In this document: in pieces, positions 27,383 through 36,700 of the stretch
Position numbering within the stretch: the first letter of the stretch is position 1
How the letters are laid out: each line of letters starts with the position of its first letter
Source: Bifidobacterium panos
GTDB lineage: Bacteria; Actinomycetota; Actinomycetes; Actinomycetales; Bifidobacteriaceae
Direction: 5' to 3'
Assembly (NCBI RefSeq): GCF_012932445.1
Contig: NZ_JAAIIJ010000021.1
Span: 86,710 to 150,709, forward strand
Length of the DNA stretch: 64,000 bases
Made by a program: the position numbers and the translations under genes
Notes under the pieces: generated by a model
What the model saw: the letters and a program-made list of their open reading frames with translations, nothing else
What the model was told of the DNA's origin: nothing
The model's database searches: none

Positions 27383-29077
27383 TCAGCGCGAACGCCTGCG
27401 GCGCAGAACGCCAACCGTCACGCCGGCTGCGGCCAAAGCCAAGGCGGTCAAGCCTGCGACCAGAGCGGTGGCGCCGGTGGAGGCCAGAGTGTTCAGCTTG
27501 GTCCACCTGGCATGCAGCGTCTTGCCCGCGGCATCCTTCAGGTTGGTGATCAGATTGCCCTCATCGTCATACCAGCCATCGAACTTATAGCCATCCCTGG
27601 TCGGCACCGGCACCTTGCCGTCCGTACCAGTCCGACCCTCCGGCAAGGCGCCGCCATTCGAATCGAACGTGGCACCGGTGCTGTTGCCAGCGTTGCCGGC
27701 GTTGCCATTGCCATCGGTGTCGCCGCCAGTGGCATCGGTGCTGTTGCCAGCGTTGTCAGTGCTGTCACCAGTGGTATCGGTGTTGTCGCCAGCGTTATCA
27801 GTGTTGTCACCAGCGTTGTCAGTGTTGCTGCCAGCGTTATCGGCGTCGACATCGTTGTCGGTGTTGCCACCACCGTTATCGGCGTTGTCGCCAGCGTTAT
27901 TGGTGTTGTCGCCAGTGGCGCCGTCGTTGTCGCCAGCGTTATCAGTGTTGTTACCAGCGTTATCGGTGTTGTCGCCAGCGTTATTGGTGTTGCCGTTGCC
28001 ATCGGTGTTGTCGCCGGTGGCGTCGGTGTTGCCGCCATCATTATCGGTGCTGTTACCAGCGTTATCGGCGTTGTCACCATTGTTGTCAGTGTTGTCGCCA
28101 GTGGTGCCGTCGTTGTCACCAGCGTTATCGGTGTTGTCACCATCGTTGTTGGCGGTCCACTGCGCGTACAACGTCACATTCGACGTCACCGCACTATTGA
28201 AATCATACGTCTGCTTGCCAGCCGCATCCGTCGTCCACGCACGGAACGAATACCCCGAACGCGACGGATTGGCCGGCTTGGACGCCTTCGCACCCTCCTT
28301 CACCGACTGAGCCGCAACCGCAGAACCACCACGAGAATCAAAACTGACAGTGTACGTCGTAGAAGCGCTATAGCGTTTCAGCGCGTCCTCAACTGACTCG
28401 CTGGTGCCGCGATCGGTGTTATCGCCCACATAGGCGATTTCCAAAACGGTGATTGTCGCGCCCGCCCAGCTTCCGCTGCTGACCTTCGCCACACCGATGC
28501 CAGCGACATCAGCAAGCTTGCTCACCTCGGTCAGATAATGCCCATAACCCTGATCACCTGACTCCAACTCACTAGCCCACAAATCGATGGGATTATGGTC
28601 GTCCTCTATATCCGGATAACCCATGGCAAGTGCCTCCGGGCCGAAAAGCAACGTGCCTGACTGATAGACCGACGACCCGGCCAGATTATCTTCGCCGCAC
28701 CAGCTGGGCCTGCCATTGGCCATATTATCGTGATTGATGCCGCCCTGGGCCGCAAGCTCGTCGGCCCGCTTCTGCGCCCATTCCATAACATCCCAATTTA
28801 CATTCAGAGCACTCACGGGTTTACCATCGGCAGTATCACTCGCAATCTGCGATTCTTCTTTGCCATTGGCCGCCGCAATCTGCCCGGCGCTCAAAGCGGT
28901 GCGCGTTGTCGCCCGCAAATCATTGAGCTGCTTCATGTATTCCAACGCCTGCTTGACATTGGCAGCGTCGCTGGCGGCCGCATGCGCTCCAGGAGCGGCA
29001 AACCCCATGGCAACACACATCGCCAAAGCGACAACGGCGGCAAACAACGCTTTTAAGGGCTTATATGCTCTATACAT
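27383..29077 (-). CDS. Secreted CAP-domain protein with Asp/Asn-rich repeats, InlB-type repeats and LASTG sorting-like tail
   Basis: From ATG 29077 (AGAGAGAAG upstream) the product has 564 residues. Signal peptide ends near GAHAAAS. Residues ~35-200 are a CAP/SCP-like domain almost the same as that of the giant protease. One InlB-type repeat (VSFDSRGGSAVAAQ to LYAQWTA) is followed by ~160 residues of DNTDNAGDN-type repeats, a second InlB-type repeat (ATFDSNGGALPEG to LHARWTK), then NTLASTGATALV, a hydrophobic segment and RRRRSR. This tail has the layout of a sortase substrate, with LASTG in place of LPxTG; anchoring by sortase is inferred. The D/N repeats could bind calcium or act as a stalk. 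Confidence 0.85.
   Translation of the reverse strand: MYRAYKPLKALFAAVVALAMCVAMGFAAPGAHAAASDAANVKQALEYMKQLNDLRATTRTALSAGQIAAANGKEESQIASDTADGKPVSALNVNWDVMEWAQKRADELAAQGGINHDNMANGRPSWCGEDNLAGSSVYQSGTLLFGPEALAMGYPDIEDDHNPIDLWASELESGDQGYGHYLTEVSKLADVAGIGVAKVSSGSWAGATITVLEIAYVGDNTDRGTSESVEDALKRYSASTTYTVSFDSRGGSAVAAQSVKEGAKASKPANPSRSGYSFRAWTTDAAGKQTYDFNSAVTSNVTLYAQWTANNDGDNTDNAGDNDGTTGDNTDNNGDNADNAGNSTDNDGGNTDATGDNTDGNGNTNNAGDNTDNAGNNTDNAGDNDGATGDNTNNAGDNADNGGGNTDNDVDADNAGSNTDNAGDNTDNAGDNTDTTGDSTDNAGNSTDATGGDTDGNGNAGNAGNSTGATFDSNGGALPEGRTGTDGKVPVPTRDGYKFDGWYDDEGNLITNLKDAAGKTLHARWTKLNTLASTGATALVAGLTALALAAAGVTVGVLRRRRSR
27675..28152. repeat. Coding low-complexity repeat (Asp/Asn/Gly/Thr-rich)
   Basis: Short units of 15-30 bases built from variants of GACAACACCGATAACGCTGG (coding strand), giving DNTDNAG, DNDGTTG and similar peptides. 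Length variation between strains would be expected. Confidence 0.85.
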
Positions 29078-29126
29078 ACTTCTCTCTGTTCCTTCCAAGA
29101 AAAGGGGCGTATAAAGCCAATATATA

Positions 29127-29135
29127 CCCCCCCCC
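29127..29135. repeat. Nine-base poly-C/poly-G tract in the promoter region of the CAP/LASTG gene
   Basis: The tract lies about 50 bases before the ATG at 29077, directly next to TATATATT. The homologous upstream region of the giant protease gene (27022-27045) has five G instead of nine in otherwise alignable sequence (GTG, Gn, TATA, ATTG, TATA, GCCCCTTT). Confidence 0.75.
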
Positions 29136-29228
29136 ACAAATCCACGCGCCACGGCGGGTTCCAGTGATCGTCGCAACACCGATGTGGCAGCCGCAATGCA
29201 GAGCAGTCTTGCGGGAAAACCCAAAGCT

Positions 29229-30545
29229 TTACTGGTTTTCGAGCAGACCGACCATATAGATCGGCAAATAAGTCACTTTGCCCGCGATCTCGACGTTTCC
29301 CGGGCCGAGCACCAAGCCTTCCTCGATATGGAAGTTCGGTTCGGCCAGGACGTTGTTGAGCGCGCGGTGCACCTTGTAGTTCTTCCCGGACTTCACCTCT
29401 ATGGGAATCACCCTGTCATTGCGATCCTGAATGAGAAAATCCAACTCGCCCAAGCGCTTGCTGTTGTAGTAATACAGGCTTTGGAAGCCGTGCGCCGCCA
29501 GCTCTTGCGCCACCACGTTCTCGTAGATTCCGCCGTAGTTCACATTGTCATCGCCGCTGAGGATATTCAAAGCCGTGGAATTGAGATACGCGCCGGTCAG
29601 CAGCCCGACGTCGGAATAGAACAGCTTGAACAGATTGCGCTCCTTGGACATCTCCAATGGCTTGCGCGGCTCATCCACGTTATAGGCGGGCAGGGCCACA
29701 TTCGCGGCGGCCAGCCAGTCGAAATCCCCGGCCATGGCTTTGAAACGCGCGCCTTTGCCGACTTTGGCGAATGTGAAGCGCTTGTTGGGATTGTTCAACT
29801 CGCTCGGCACCAAATCATAAATGGTTTTGATATGCAAGCGGTCCGCCTTGGCCGCATATTGGCTGATGTCACGGCGGTACGCGCGCTTGATATCTTCCTG
29901 CATGGTGCGCACGTCCAATATGCTGCCGCTCTGCTGAAAAGACGCGACTACGGCTGGCATGCCGCCGATAACGAGATACTGGCGGAAGAGGTCCATCATT
30001 TTCTCGTGGACAAAGGCGTCCACCGGCTCGCGCTTCGCCAGGCACTCGCGAAGCATGGCGAATACGTCTTCGCCGACGTCCCGGCTCCAGCAAAACTCCT
30101 CAAAATCGAGCGGGAACATGGGCACTTCGCTTTGGTAACCCACAGGCACGGAACGAATGTCCTCCAGTTCAACGCCGAGCAGCGAGCCGGACATCACGAA
30201 ATCGAAACGCCCATCGTCAACCAGGAACTTGATGGCCGTGGCCGCTTCCTTGCAGGCCTGAATCTCATCGAGGAAGACAAGCGTCTCACCGGGAACCAGC
30301 GGATGGCCAGCCGCGAGCTCCAGGCGCATGATCATGTTCTGGACGTCTCGCTGCCCTTCGAACGCTTGTGCCAAATCCGGCTGCTCAATGAAGTTCAGCT
30401 CAACGAAGTTGGCATAATGCCGGTGCGCGAATTCACGCACCAAGTAGGTTTTGCCGACTTGCCGCGCGCCGGTGACCAACAATGCTGTGCGAGATGAGGA
30501 GGCATGCCATGCTTCAAGCTGGTTCATTGCCTTCCTGCGCAGCAT
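29229..30545 (-). CDS. AAA/DUF4143 ATPase A (GARQVGKT type)
   Basis: A 438-residue protein beginning MLRRKAMNQLEAW after a perfect AGGAGG six bases upstream. Walker A is TGARQVGKTYLVREFA (~24-39) and Walker B is LVFLDEIQ (~90). The C-terminal DUF4143 part has the PD-(D/E)xK-like pattern LGELDFLIQD followed by VIPIEVKSGKNY. Family members are cytoplasmic P-loop ATPases of unknown function. The 5' flank carries a five-copy 32-bp iteron array. Same subgroup as the gene at 38403-39698. An exact 28-bp dispersed repeat shared with 50303-50330 occurs just beyond the 3' end at 29154-29181. Confidence 0.9.
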   Translation of the reverse strand: MLRRKAMNQLEAWHASSSRTALLVTGARQVGKTYLVREFAHRHYANFVELNFIEQPDLAQAFEGQRDVQNMIMRLELAAGHPLVPGETLVFLDEIQACKEAATAIKFLVDDGRFDFVMSGSLLGVELEDIRSVPVGYQSEVPMFPLDFEEFCWSRDVGEDVFAMLRECLAKREPVDAFVHEKMMDLFRQYLVIGGMPAVVASFQQSGSILDVRTMQEDIKRAYRRDISQYAAKADRLHIKTIYDLVPSELNNPNKRFTFAKVGKGARFKAMAGDFDWLAAANVALPAYNVDEPRKPLEMSKERNLFKLFYSDVGLLTGAYLNSTALNILSGDDNVNYGGIYENVVAQELAAHGFQSLYYYNSKRLGELDFLIQDRNDRVIPIEVKSGKNYKVHRALNNVLAEPNFHIEEGLVLGPGNVEIAGKVTYLPIYMVGLLENQ

Positions 30546-30609
30546 GGTCGTCCTCCTAAGCTCACTTGCGTGTTTTTCGCATTATTCCGCTTGATAACAC
30601 ACCCTATTG

Positions 30610-30751
30610 TACATTTTTCCAACCTGTTTGATGCCTGTTTTTACATTTTTCCAACCCGTTTACTGACTGTTTTTACATTTTTCCAACCTATTTAGTGCCT
30701 GTTCTTACATTTTTCCAACCCGTTTACTGACGAATCCTACATTTTTCCAAC
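30610..30751. repeat. Iteron array, five copies at exact 32-bp period, upstream of ATPase A
   Basis: The core TACATTTTTCCAAC starts at 30610, 30642, 30674, 30706 and 30738. Between the cores, 18 bases of related sequence (like CCGTTTACTGACTGTTTT) are also repeated, so these are not CRISPR spacers. The array begins 65 bases upstream of the ATPase A start and lies in the divergent gap before ATPase B. Three helical turns per unit fit cooperative protein binding on one DNA face. The rest of the gap 30546-30929 contains no gene. Confidence 0.9.
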
Positions 30752-30912
30752 TCAGGGGACTTCGCCGCCAGCCGCTGGAACCGGGTCATATCGCGCGCTG
30801 CCTGACAAGCTCACACATCATCGGCAGTCACAATGCGCAACAAACCTCAAAGTCGATCCATGTACAGAATGTGGAGTATAGGTATCAATTTGCGTTCTGT
30901 AATGGAGATTGT

Positions 30913-30924
30913 GGAGTATACTCC
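30913..30924. promoter_or_regulatory. Perfect palindrome next to the ATPase B start, with an upstream half copy
   Basis: GGAGTATACTCC is a perfect 12-bp palindrome five bases before the ATG at 30930. The word TGTGGAGTATA occurs here and again 40 bases upstream (30870-30880). A bound protein would block ribosome access or transcription start; autoregulation is inferred. Confidence 0.6.
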
Positions 30925-30929
30925 TCAAT

Positions 30930-32186
30930 ATGGCGAATGAAACGAACGCGGAGACCGCCGACAAAGCGCGGCTCATCGAGCGACCCGAGCTGCTGGCCGA
31001 CGTACTCAGGCACAAAGGCACCAAAGAGGTCAAGGTGCTGACGGGCGTGCGCCGTTGCGGGAAGTCGACGCTGCTGGGCATGGTGGCGAGCGAACTGCGC
31101 GCGCAGGGAACGCCCGAGCGCAACATCTTCATCAAGCGTTTCGACGACTTCGACGTCCCCCTCGGCTACAGCGCGGACGACTTATATGAGCAGCTGCGGC
31201 AATTCGCCGAGAATGCCGACAGTTCCAGCCCCCTGTATGTCTTTCTGGACGAGATACAGGACGTGCCGCAGTGGGAACTGGTGGTGCGCCGCTTGCACAC
31301 CAGAGCCGAAACGGACGTGTACATCACCGGTTCGAACTCGCGTCTGCTCTCCGGTGATCTGGCCACCTACCTTGCGGGCCGGTACGTCGAAATACCCGTG
31401 TTTCCGCTTTCTTTCAAGGAATACCAGACCATATCTTGGGTGCCTGCCGACCCAGCCGAAGCGCTTGCGTCATATATGCAGTTCGGCGGCATGCCCGGCC
31501 TGTTCGCGCACGGATCGCCCAACGAGACAGAGGCGCGCGAAATCCTGGAAGGCATCTATCAATCCATCGTCGTCAAGGACGTGGCCGAACGGAACAACAT
31601 CCGCGACCTCGCCTCGCTCGGGAAAGTCAGCCGCTACCTGTTCGCCACGTCGGGCAACCTGTTTTCCGTGCGCAACGTCGCCAACACCATGAACAGCGCG
31701 GGCACCGCCATCAGCGCCAAGACCGTGGACGCGCAGATCAGCGCGCTGGAAAATGCCTACGTCATCTACCGGGCCGAACAGACCGGGGTGGGCGGCAAGC
31801 GGGTGCTGCGCCCCACGAACAAGTACTATCCGATGGACAACGGCTTGCGCAATCTCGCGAACAATTTCAAAGCCGCCGACCTCGGGGCGCAGCTGGAGGG
31901 CGTGATCTACATGGAGCTCAAACGGCGCGGATTCACCGTGAGCGTCGGCGACAACGGGCGCGAGGAAATCGACTTCGTGGCCAAGCGAGGCGCGCAAAAG
32001 CACTACATCCAGGTCGCCGCTTCCATGCTGGACGAGAGCACGCGCGCCCGCGAGCTGCGGCCTTTGCGTGCGCTGCGCGACTCGTTCCCGCGCACGGTTA
32101 TCACGCTCGACCCCTTCTCCACCGGCCTGACGGAAGACGGCATACGCATCGCGCGCGCCACCGAATGGCTCACAAACCAGAGCTGA
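30930..32186 (+). CDS. AAA/DUF4143 ATPase B (GVRRCGKS type)
   Basis: The protein is 418 residues from ATG 30930 (a TTG start 21 bases upstream is less likely). Walker A: LTGVRRCGKSTLLGM; Walker B: YVFLDEIQDVPQWE; then TGSNSRLLSGDLATYLAGR with a sensor-like Asn, typical of this AAA_14 clade. The C-terminal DUF4143 domain retains EIDFVAKRG but has YIQVAAS where the nuclease-like E-x-K motif would be, so the fold is probably catalytically dead as a nuclease. Nothing of a classical operon is seen; ATPase C follows 165 bases later with its own iterons. Confidence 0.9.
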   Translation: MANETNAETADKARLIERPELLADVLRHKGTKEVKVLTGVRRCGKSTLLGMVASELRAQGTPERNIFIKRFDDFDVPLGYSADDLYEQLRQFAENADSSSPLYVFLDEIQDVPQWELVVRRLHTRAETDVYITGSNSRLLSGDLATYLAGRYVEIPVFPLSFKEYQTISWVPADPAEALASYMQFGGMPGLFAHGSPNETEAREILEGIYQSIVVKDVAERNNIRDLASLGKVSRYLFATSGNLFSVRNVANTMNSAGTAISAKTVDAQISALENAYVIYRAEQTGVGGKRVLRPTNKYYPMDNGLRNLANNFKAADLGAQLEGVIYMELKRRGFTVSVGDNGREEIDFVAKRGAQKHYIQVAASMLDESTRARELRPLRALRDSFPRTVITLDPFSTGLTEDGIRIARATEWLTNQS

Positions 32187-32198
32187 GAGAAACGCCTC

Positions 32199-32215
32199 GC
32201 TACGGTCGTTTCATG
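32199..32215 (-). pseudogene. Trace of a CWB2-gene 3' end after ATPase B
   Basis: GCTACGGTCGTTTCATG is the minus-strand complement of the last codons of a CWB2 gene (HMKRP-like end plus TAG) as at 27242. It lies 12 bases after the ATPase B stop in convergent orientation, the same arrangement as at 20.0, 27.2 and 38.3 kb. The match is short, so chance is possible. Confidence 0.5.
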
Positions 32216-32234
32216 CTGCGCCATGCACAGCACG

Positions 32235-32318
32235 GCCAAACCCGAAAGTAAAATCGCGCCAAACCCGAAAGTGAAAACGAGCCAAATCCGAAAGTAAATT
32301 CGCGCCAAACCCGAAAGT
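32235..32318. repeat. Iteron array, four copies at exact 23-bp period, upstream of ATPase C
   Basis: GCCAAACCCGAAAGT starts at 32235, 32258, 32281 (one change: GCCAAATCCG) and 32304. The last copy ends 33 bases before the ATPase C start, so the array covers the likely promoter. Confidence 0.9.
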
Positions 32319-32351
32319 GGGCTATGGTTGACTTCAATGAAAGGAGGCGTA

Positions 32352-33632
32352 ATGGCTTATATTCCAAGGCTTATAGAGGAGACGCTCACCGCGAAGCTTG
32401 CCAGGTCGGGCGCGGTATTGGTTCGAGGGCCCAAATGGTGCGGGAAGACTTCCACCTGCGAGCAGTTCGCCAAGAGCACATTGCGGATGCGAGACCCTGA
32501 TGCCTATGCCTCGAATATGGAAGCGGCAAACGTGCGCCCCTCACTCCTGCTCCGTGGGGATCGTCCGCGACTGATCGACGAATGGCAAGTCGCGCCTGTG
32601 TTGTGGGATGCGGTAATCAACGAAGTTGATGTTTCTGGTGGCGAACCCGGCCAGTTTCTGCTCACCGGTTCCGCGACTCCCGTCAATTTCGCAAAAGACG
32701 ACGAAACCAAGCCCAAGCACACGGGAACCGGCCGCATCGCGCGCGTTGATATGGACACCTTCTCTTTGGAAGAATCCGCTGACTCGTCAAAGGAAGTGAG
32801 TCTCGCCGCCTTGTTCGGCGGAGCGCAGGCGGTCGAAGGCGCTTCTGATATAACCGTGGAACGATACGCCGAGCTGATTTGTGCCGGCGGATGGCCAGCA
32901 CCCATCGCCCGAAAGTCATTGAACACCGCAATAGCGTCGGACTACATTGATTCGCTATGCGATGCCGACATTTCCGAAGCGAGCGACAGCGCGTTGGACC
33001 CGGATCGCGCCCATGCATTGCTCCGCTCAATCGCCCGCAACAGCTCCCAGGAGGCTTCCGTATCCACGTTGCTTGCAGACGTCCGAAGCGTTGGCGTCGC
33101 AATGAGCGAACCCACGCTGCGTGTGTATCTGAATGCCCTGAAACGACTATTCGTTGTGGAGAATCTAAAGGCGTGGGCGCCGGCATTGCGCTCTCGCACG
33201 CCTTTGCGTTCCTCGGAAACTTGGCATTTATGCGACCCCTCTCTTGCGGCGGCCGCGCTTGAGGCCAATCCGGACGCGCTGTTGTCTGATCTGGTCACCA
33301 TGGGGTATCTGTTCGAATCGCTATGCATTCGAGACCTTCGCATTTACGCCCGAACACTTGACGGCAGGATTTTCCACTATCGCGACAAGACTGGTCTGGA
33401 AGCCGACGCAATCGTTCGGCTTAACAATGGCAGCTGGGGCGCGGTGGAAGTCAAGCTGGGGGGTGAGCAGCGTATAGAGGAGGGTGCCCAGCACTTGCTT
33501 GCGTTGGCGAAAAAGGTTGACAGCAAGGCCTCGGGAAGCCCTCGATTCCTCATGGTGCTCACCGGTGGGCGATACGCCTACACGCGCCCTGATGGGGTTC
33601 ACGTGGTGCCGCTCGGATGCCTCGCCCACTAG
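32352..33632 (+). CDS. AAA/DUF4143 ATPase C (GPKWCGKT type)
   Basis: A 426-residue protein starting MAYIPRLIEETL at 32352, seven bases after AAAGGAGG; an ATG 24 bases upstream lies before that site and is rejected. Walker A: VRGPKWCGKTSTCEQ; Walker B-like: RLIDEWQVAPVLWD; then LLTGSATPV. The DUF4143 end has LEADAIVRLNNGSWGAVEVKLGG, an intact D...ExK nuclease-like pattern. It belongs to a third subgroup of the family, distinct from ATPases A/D and B/E. Function unknown. Confidence 0.9.
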   Translation: MAYIPRLIEETLTAKLARSGAVLVRGPKWCGKTSTCEQFAKSTLRMRDPDAYASNMEAANVRPSLLLRGDRPRLIDEWQVAPVLWDAVINEVDVSGGEPGQFLLTGSATPVNFAKDDETKPKHTGTGRIARVDMDTFSLEESADSSKEVSLAALFGGAQAVEGASDITVERYAELICAGGWPAPIARKSLNTAIASDYIDSLCDADISEASDSALDPDRAHALLRSIARNSSQEASVSTLLADVRSVGVAMSEPTLRVYLNALKRLFVVENLKAWAPALRSRTPLRSSETWHLCDPSLAAAALEANPDALLSDLVTMGYLFESLCIRDLRIYARTLDGRIFHYRDKTGLEADAIVRLNNGSWGAVEVKLGGEQRIEEGAQHLLALAKKVDSKASGSPRFLMVLTGGRYAYTRPDGVHVVPLGCLAH

Positions 33633-33770
33633 GGATCGTAGGGATCGTCCACTAGGTATGGGCCGCGTTTGGTAAGAATGCGCGCGACATGACCGCACCC
33701 CCGTAATAGCCCCTGGTCGGGTATTCTGGAGAGGCACCGTTTCACCAGATGTCTTGTAAGGATGGGCACC

Positions 33771-36700
33771 ATGCGCGCAAACGTTCGACCCCGCCACAAT
33801 ATCTCTTTTGCAGGCCGATGCTTTGCCACGCTTGTTGCAGCGACGGCACTGCTTGCCGCGCTGTTCGCCACCCAGACGGCGCAAGCGGCAACTCCGACGC
33901 TGGCGGCGAATCCCAACACGGCGAATCTGGTGTTGGTCGCTCGTTTTTCCGACGAGACGGCGCGCAATACGTATAACGAGACGGCGCAAGGCTCAACCAG
34001 AACGCGCTGGGACGCCATGATGGATGGCTTCAACTCCATCACCGCCACCACGGGCTCGTTCCGCAACTACATTGCCAATGCCTCGCTCGGCAAGCTCAAT
34101 GTGCTGAGTGTGTTCCCCCAAAATCAAGGCAATGGGGCGGTGACGTACCTCGATCTCGACATCCCGTCGGACCAATGCAACAACAATGATGCCGTGATGA
34201 TCGCCGTCGAGTCCGCCATGAAGAAGCAGTTCCCCGACTGGAAGGCCGACCCGACAGCGAATCTTGAGCGCGACGGCGAAGATAAAGATTACATCGATAA
34301 CGTCATGATCATTCTGGACACCGCCCGCAGCGATATGCGCTCACGCAAAGCGAGCATGTCCGGCCAGGTTTCGATTGGCGGACTTCGCGTGGGCGATTTT
34401 GAGCTGGTTGGATATTCCGGAACCGCTTCACTGGACGGTACGCCCGTGCACGAATACCTGCACGCTCGCGGCGCGCTCGACCTGTATCGCAACGACGGCG
34501 GCGCGTCGGATCCGAAGCTCGCCACCCGCTGGGACATCATGTCGACGGCCTATCCCTCCCTGATGCCGCTGGCCATTACAGCCAAAGACGCCGGTTTCAT
34601 CGATTCCATCGATACGGTTAGCTCCGGCAGATACACATTGAAAACTTACGTTTCCGGGGAACGGCATGCCGTTGCGTTCAAGTCACCGCTGAATGAGGAT
34701 GAGTATTTCGTCGCCGAATACCGTCAGGGTGATGTGGCCGGCATCAACGGCTATCTTACGGACCGGTGCATCGGCGGCAAGTCATACAGCAGCGTGAACG
34801 ACACCACCTATAACGGCATCATCGTATATCGAGTTAATTCCAAATACGGCCCGACCGGTGCCGAGCCAAGCGGCAATACCCAATACGATTATGTGTATGT
34901 GTTCCGCCCCGGGGACCAGCCCACGCAAGACTCTCCGGGGGGCTCCGGCGTGGGCGATATCCAGAACGCCAATCTGCAAACCGGCGAATCCATCGGCAGT
35001 ACGGAAACCTCGGACGGCGTGGCGGATCATGCGATTGTCTATTCGAACGGCGTCAATTCGCGCATTGTGCTCGACGTCGTGAGCATGGCTGACGGTTCGG
35101 CAACCATCGATCTGAAGATTCCCGACTATTCCGATCAGTCCTTGTGGACCACCGAAAAGGGGCCGAACAGCGCGACGAGCGTGAACATCTCCAGCACCGA
35201 TCCGTCGCTCACCGCCGCCGGCAAAACGTTATGGGGTGTGCTTCCGGACTTCAATTCCGTCAAGGTCGTCACCTCCACCGGCAGCGGCTGGGTCGAGAAC
35301 ACCACGGCGGCCAACGGTATGACGGCGGCGTCTGCGACCTCCCATAACACCAATGCGGTGCTCACCGGCCTGAGCGGTTCGAAGATTCTTGTGCGCACCC
35401 AATCCGGCGGTTCGTGGGTTGACAAGACTATTGACGGCTCATTCGTCTCCGCGCGGTCGGTCAGCCGAAGCGGTGGTTTATACACATTGGGGTTCTCGCA
35501 ATCGAACAAATCCGTGAGCGTGTACCGCACCGATGGCGATGTGCGGCAACTGGGCAGTGCCATTAGCGGCCAATACATCAACGACGCCATCATGCTCGAC
35601 GGCACGCACCTCGCCGTCGTCGACTTTTTCAGCAACGCCTTGCAGCTGTACACATTGACGGATAACACATGGGTGCTTTCGCAGACCATTTCCTACAATC
35701 ATCGAACGCTGAGCAGCGCCACCGCAGGCGGCAAAACGCTTCTGTTTGCGACTTCCTCAAGCGGCGGCAAAATCTACTCTTTCGACGGGAATAAGCTTGC
35801 TGAAGCGACCGGCAGTGCGCCGCGTTTCGGGGACACTGGTGCGCTTTCGTCCGACGGCGCGGCGTTCTATATGACCTACACGGCGACGGGTGCCGGCAAT
35901 GTCACCTCGGTTGTGTGCGCAACATCAAAGGACGGCGTCACGTGGAGCCAGCTTGGCGAGAATGTCATGCAGCCCGCATACAACACCTCCAGCGCGGAGG
36001 TGCTGTCGGGCAAGGCTTTCGTGCTCGCCGGAACGTCTTCGTCGTTCCAGCTTAAAAGCCATGCGATAGAAGATACGCCGGAGCCTGAGCCTGTTAAGGT
36101 GGAGCCTCCGGTGGCCAAGTCGGGTTTGGTGTATAACGGCAAGTCGCAGACGGGCGTGGATAGCGCCACGGGCTATACGTTGAGTGGGCAGTCGGCTACG
36201 AATGCGGGCTCGTATACGGCTACGGCGACGCTGACCGAGGGGTATGTGTGGAGCGACGGTTCCAGCGTAGCCAAGAAGATCGCTTGGTCTATTGCCAAGG
36301 CGAAGCCGCCGTATACGGTGCCCTCCAACTTGAGCGGTGTGCAGGGTGGCAAGCTTTCCAGTGTGAAGCTGCCTTCCGGCTGGGCGTGGAAAGCTCCCAG
36401 CACGGTGTTGTCGAAGACCGGCAAGCAGCAGTACGATGCGGTCTACACGCCCGAGGACACGGGCAACTACACGACGGTCGCGCAGAAGCTGACGGTCAAC
36501 GTCACGGCCAAACCCACGCCTGCCCCTGTTAAGGTGGAGCCTCCGGTGGCCAAGTCTGGTTTGGTGTATAACGGCAAGTCGCAGACGGGCGTGAACGGCG
36601 CCACGGGTTATACGCTTAGTGGGCAGACGGCTACGAATGCGGGTTCGTATACGGCGACGGCGACGCTGGCCAAGGGGTATGTGTGGAGCGACGGTTCGAG

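Noticed and set aside
30610..30751. Possible CRISPR array (regular repeats, 32-bp period)
   Set aside because: The segments between the cores are themselves repeated, the unit is too short, there is no unique spacer content and no cas genes are present.
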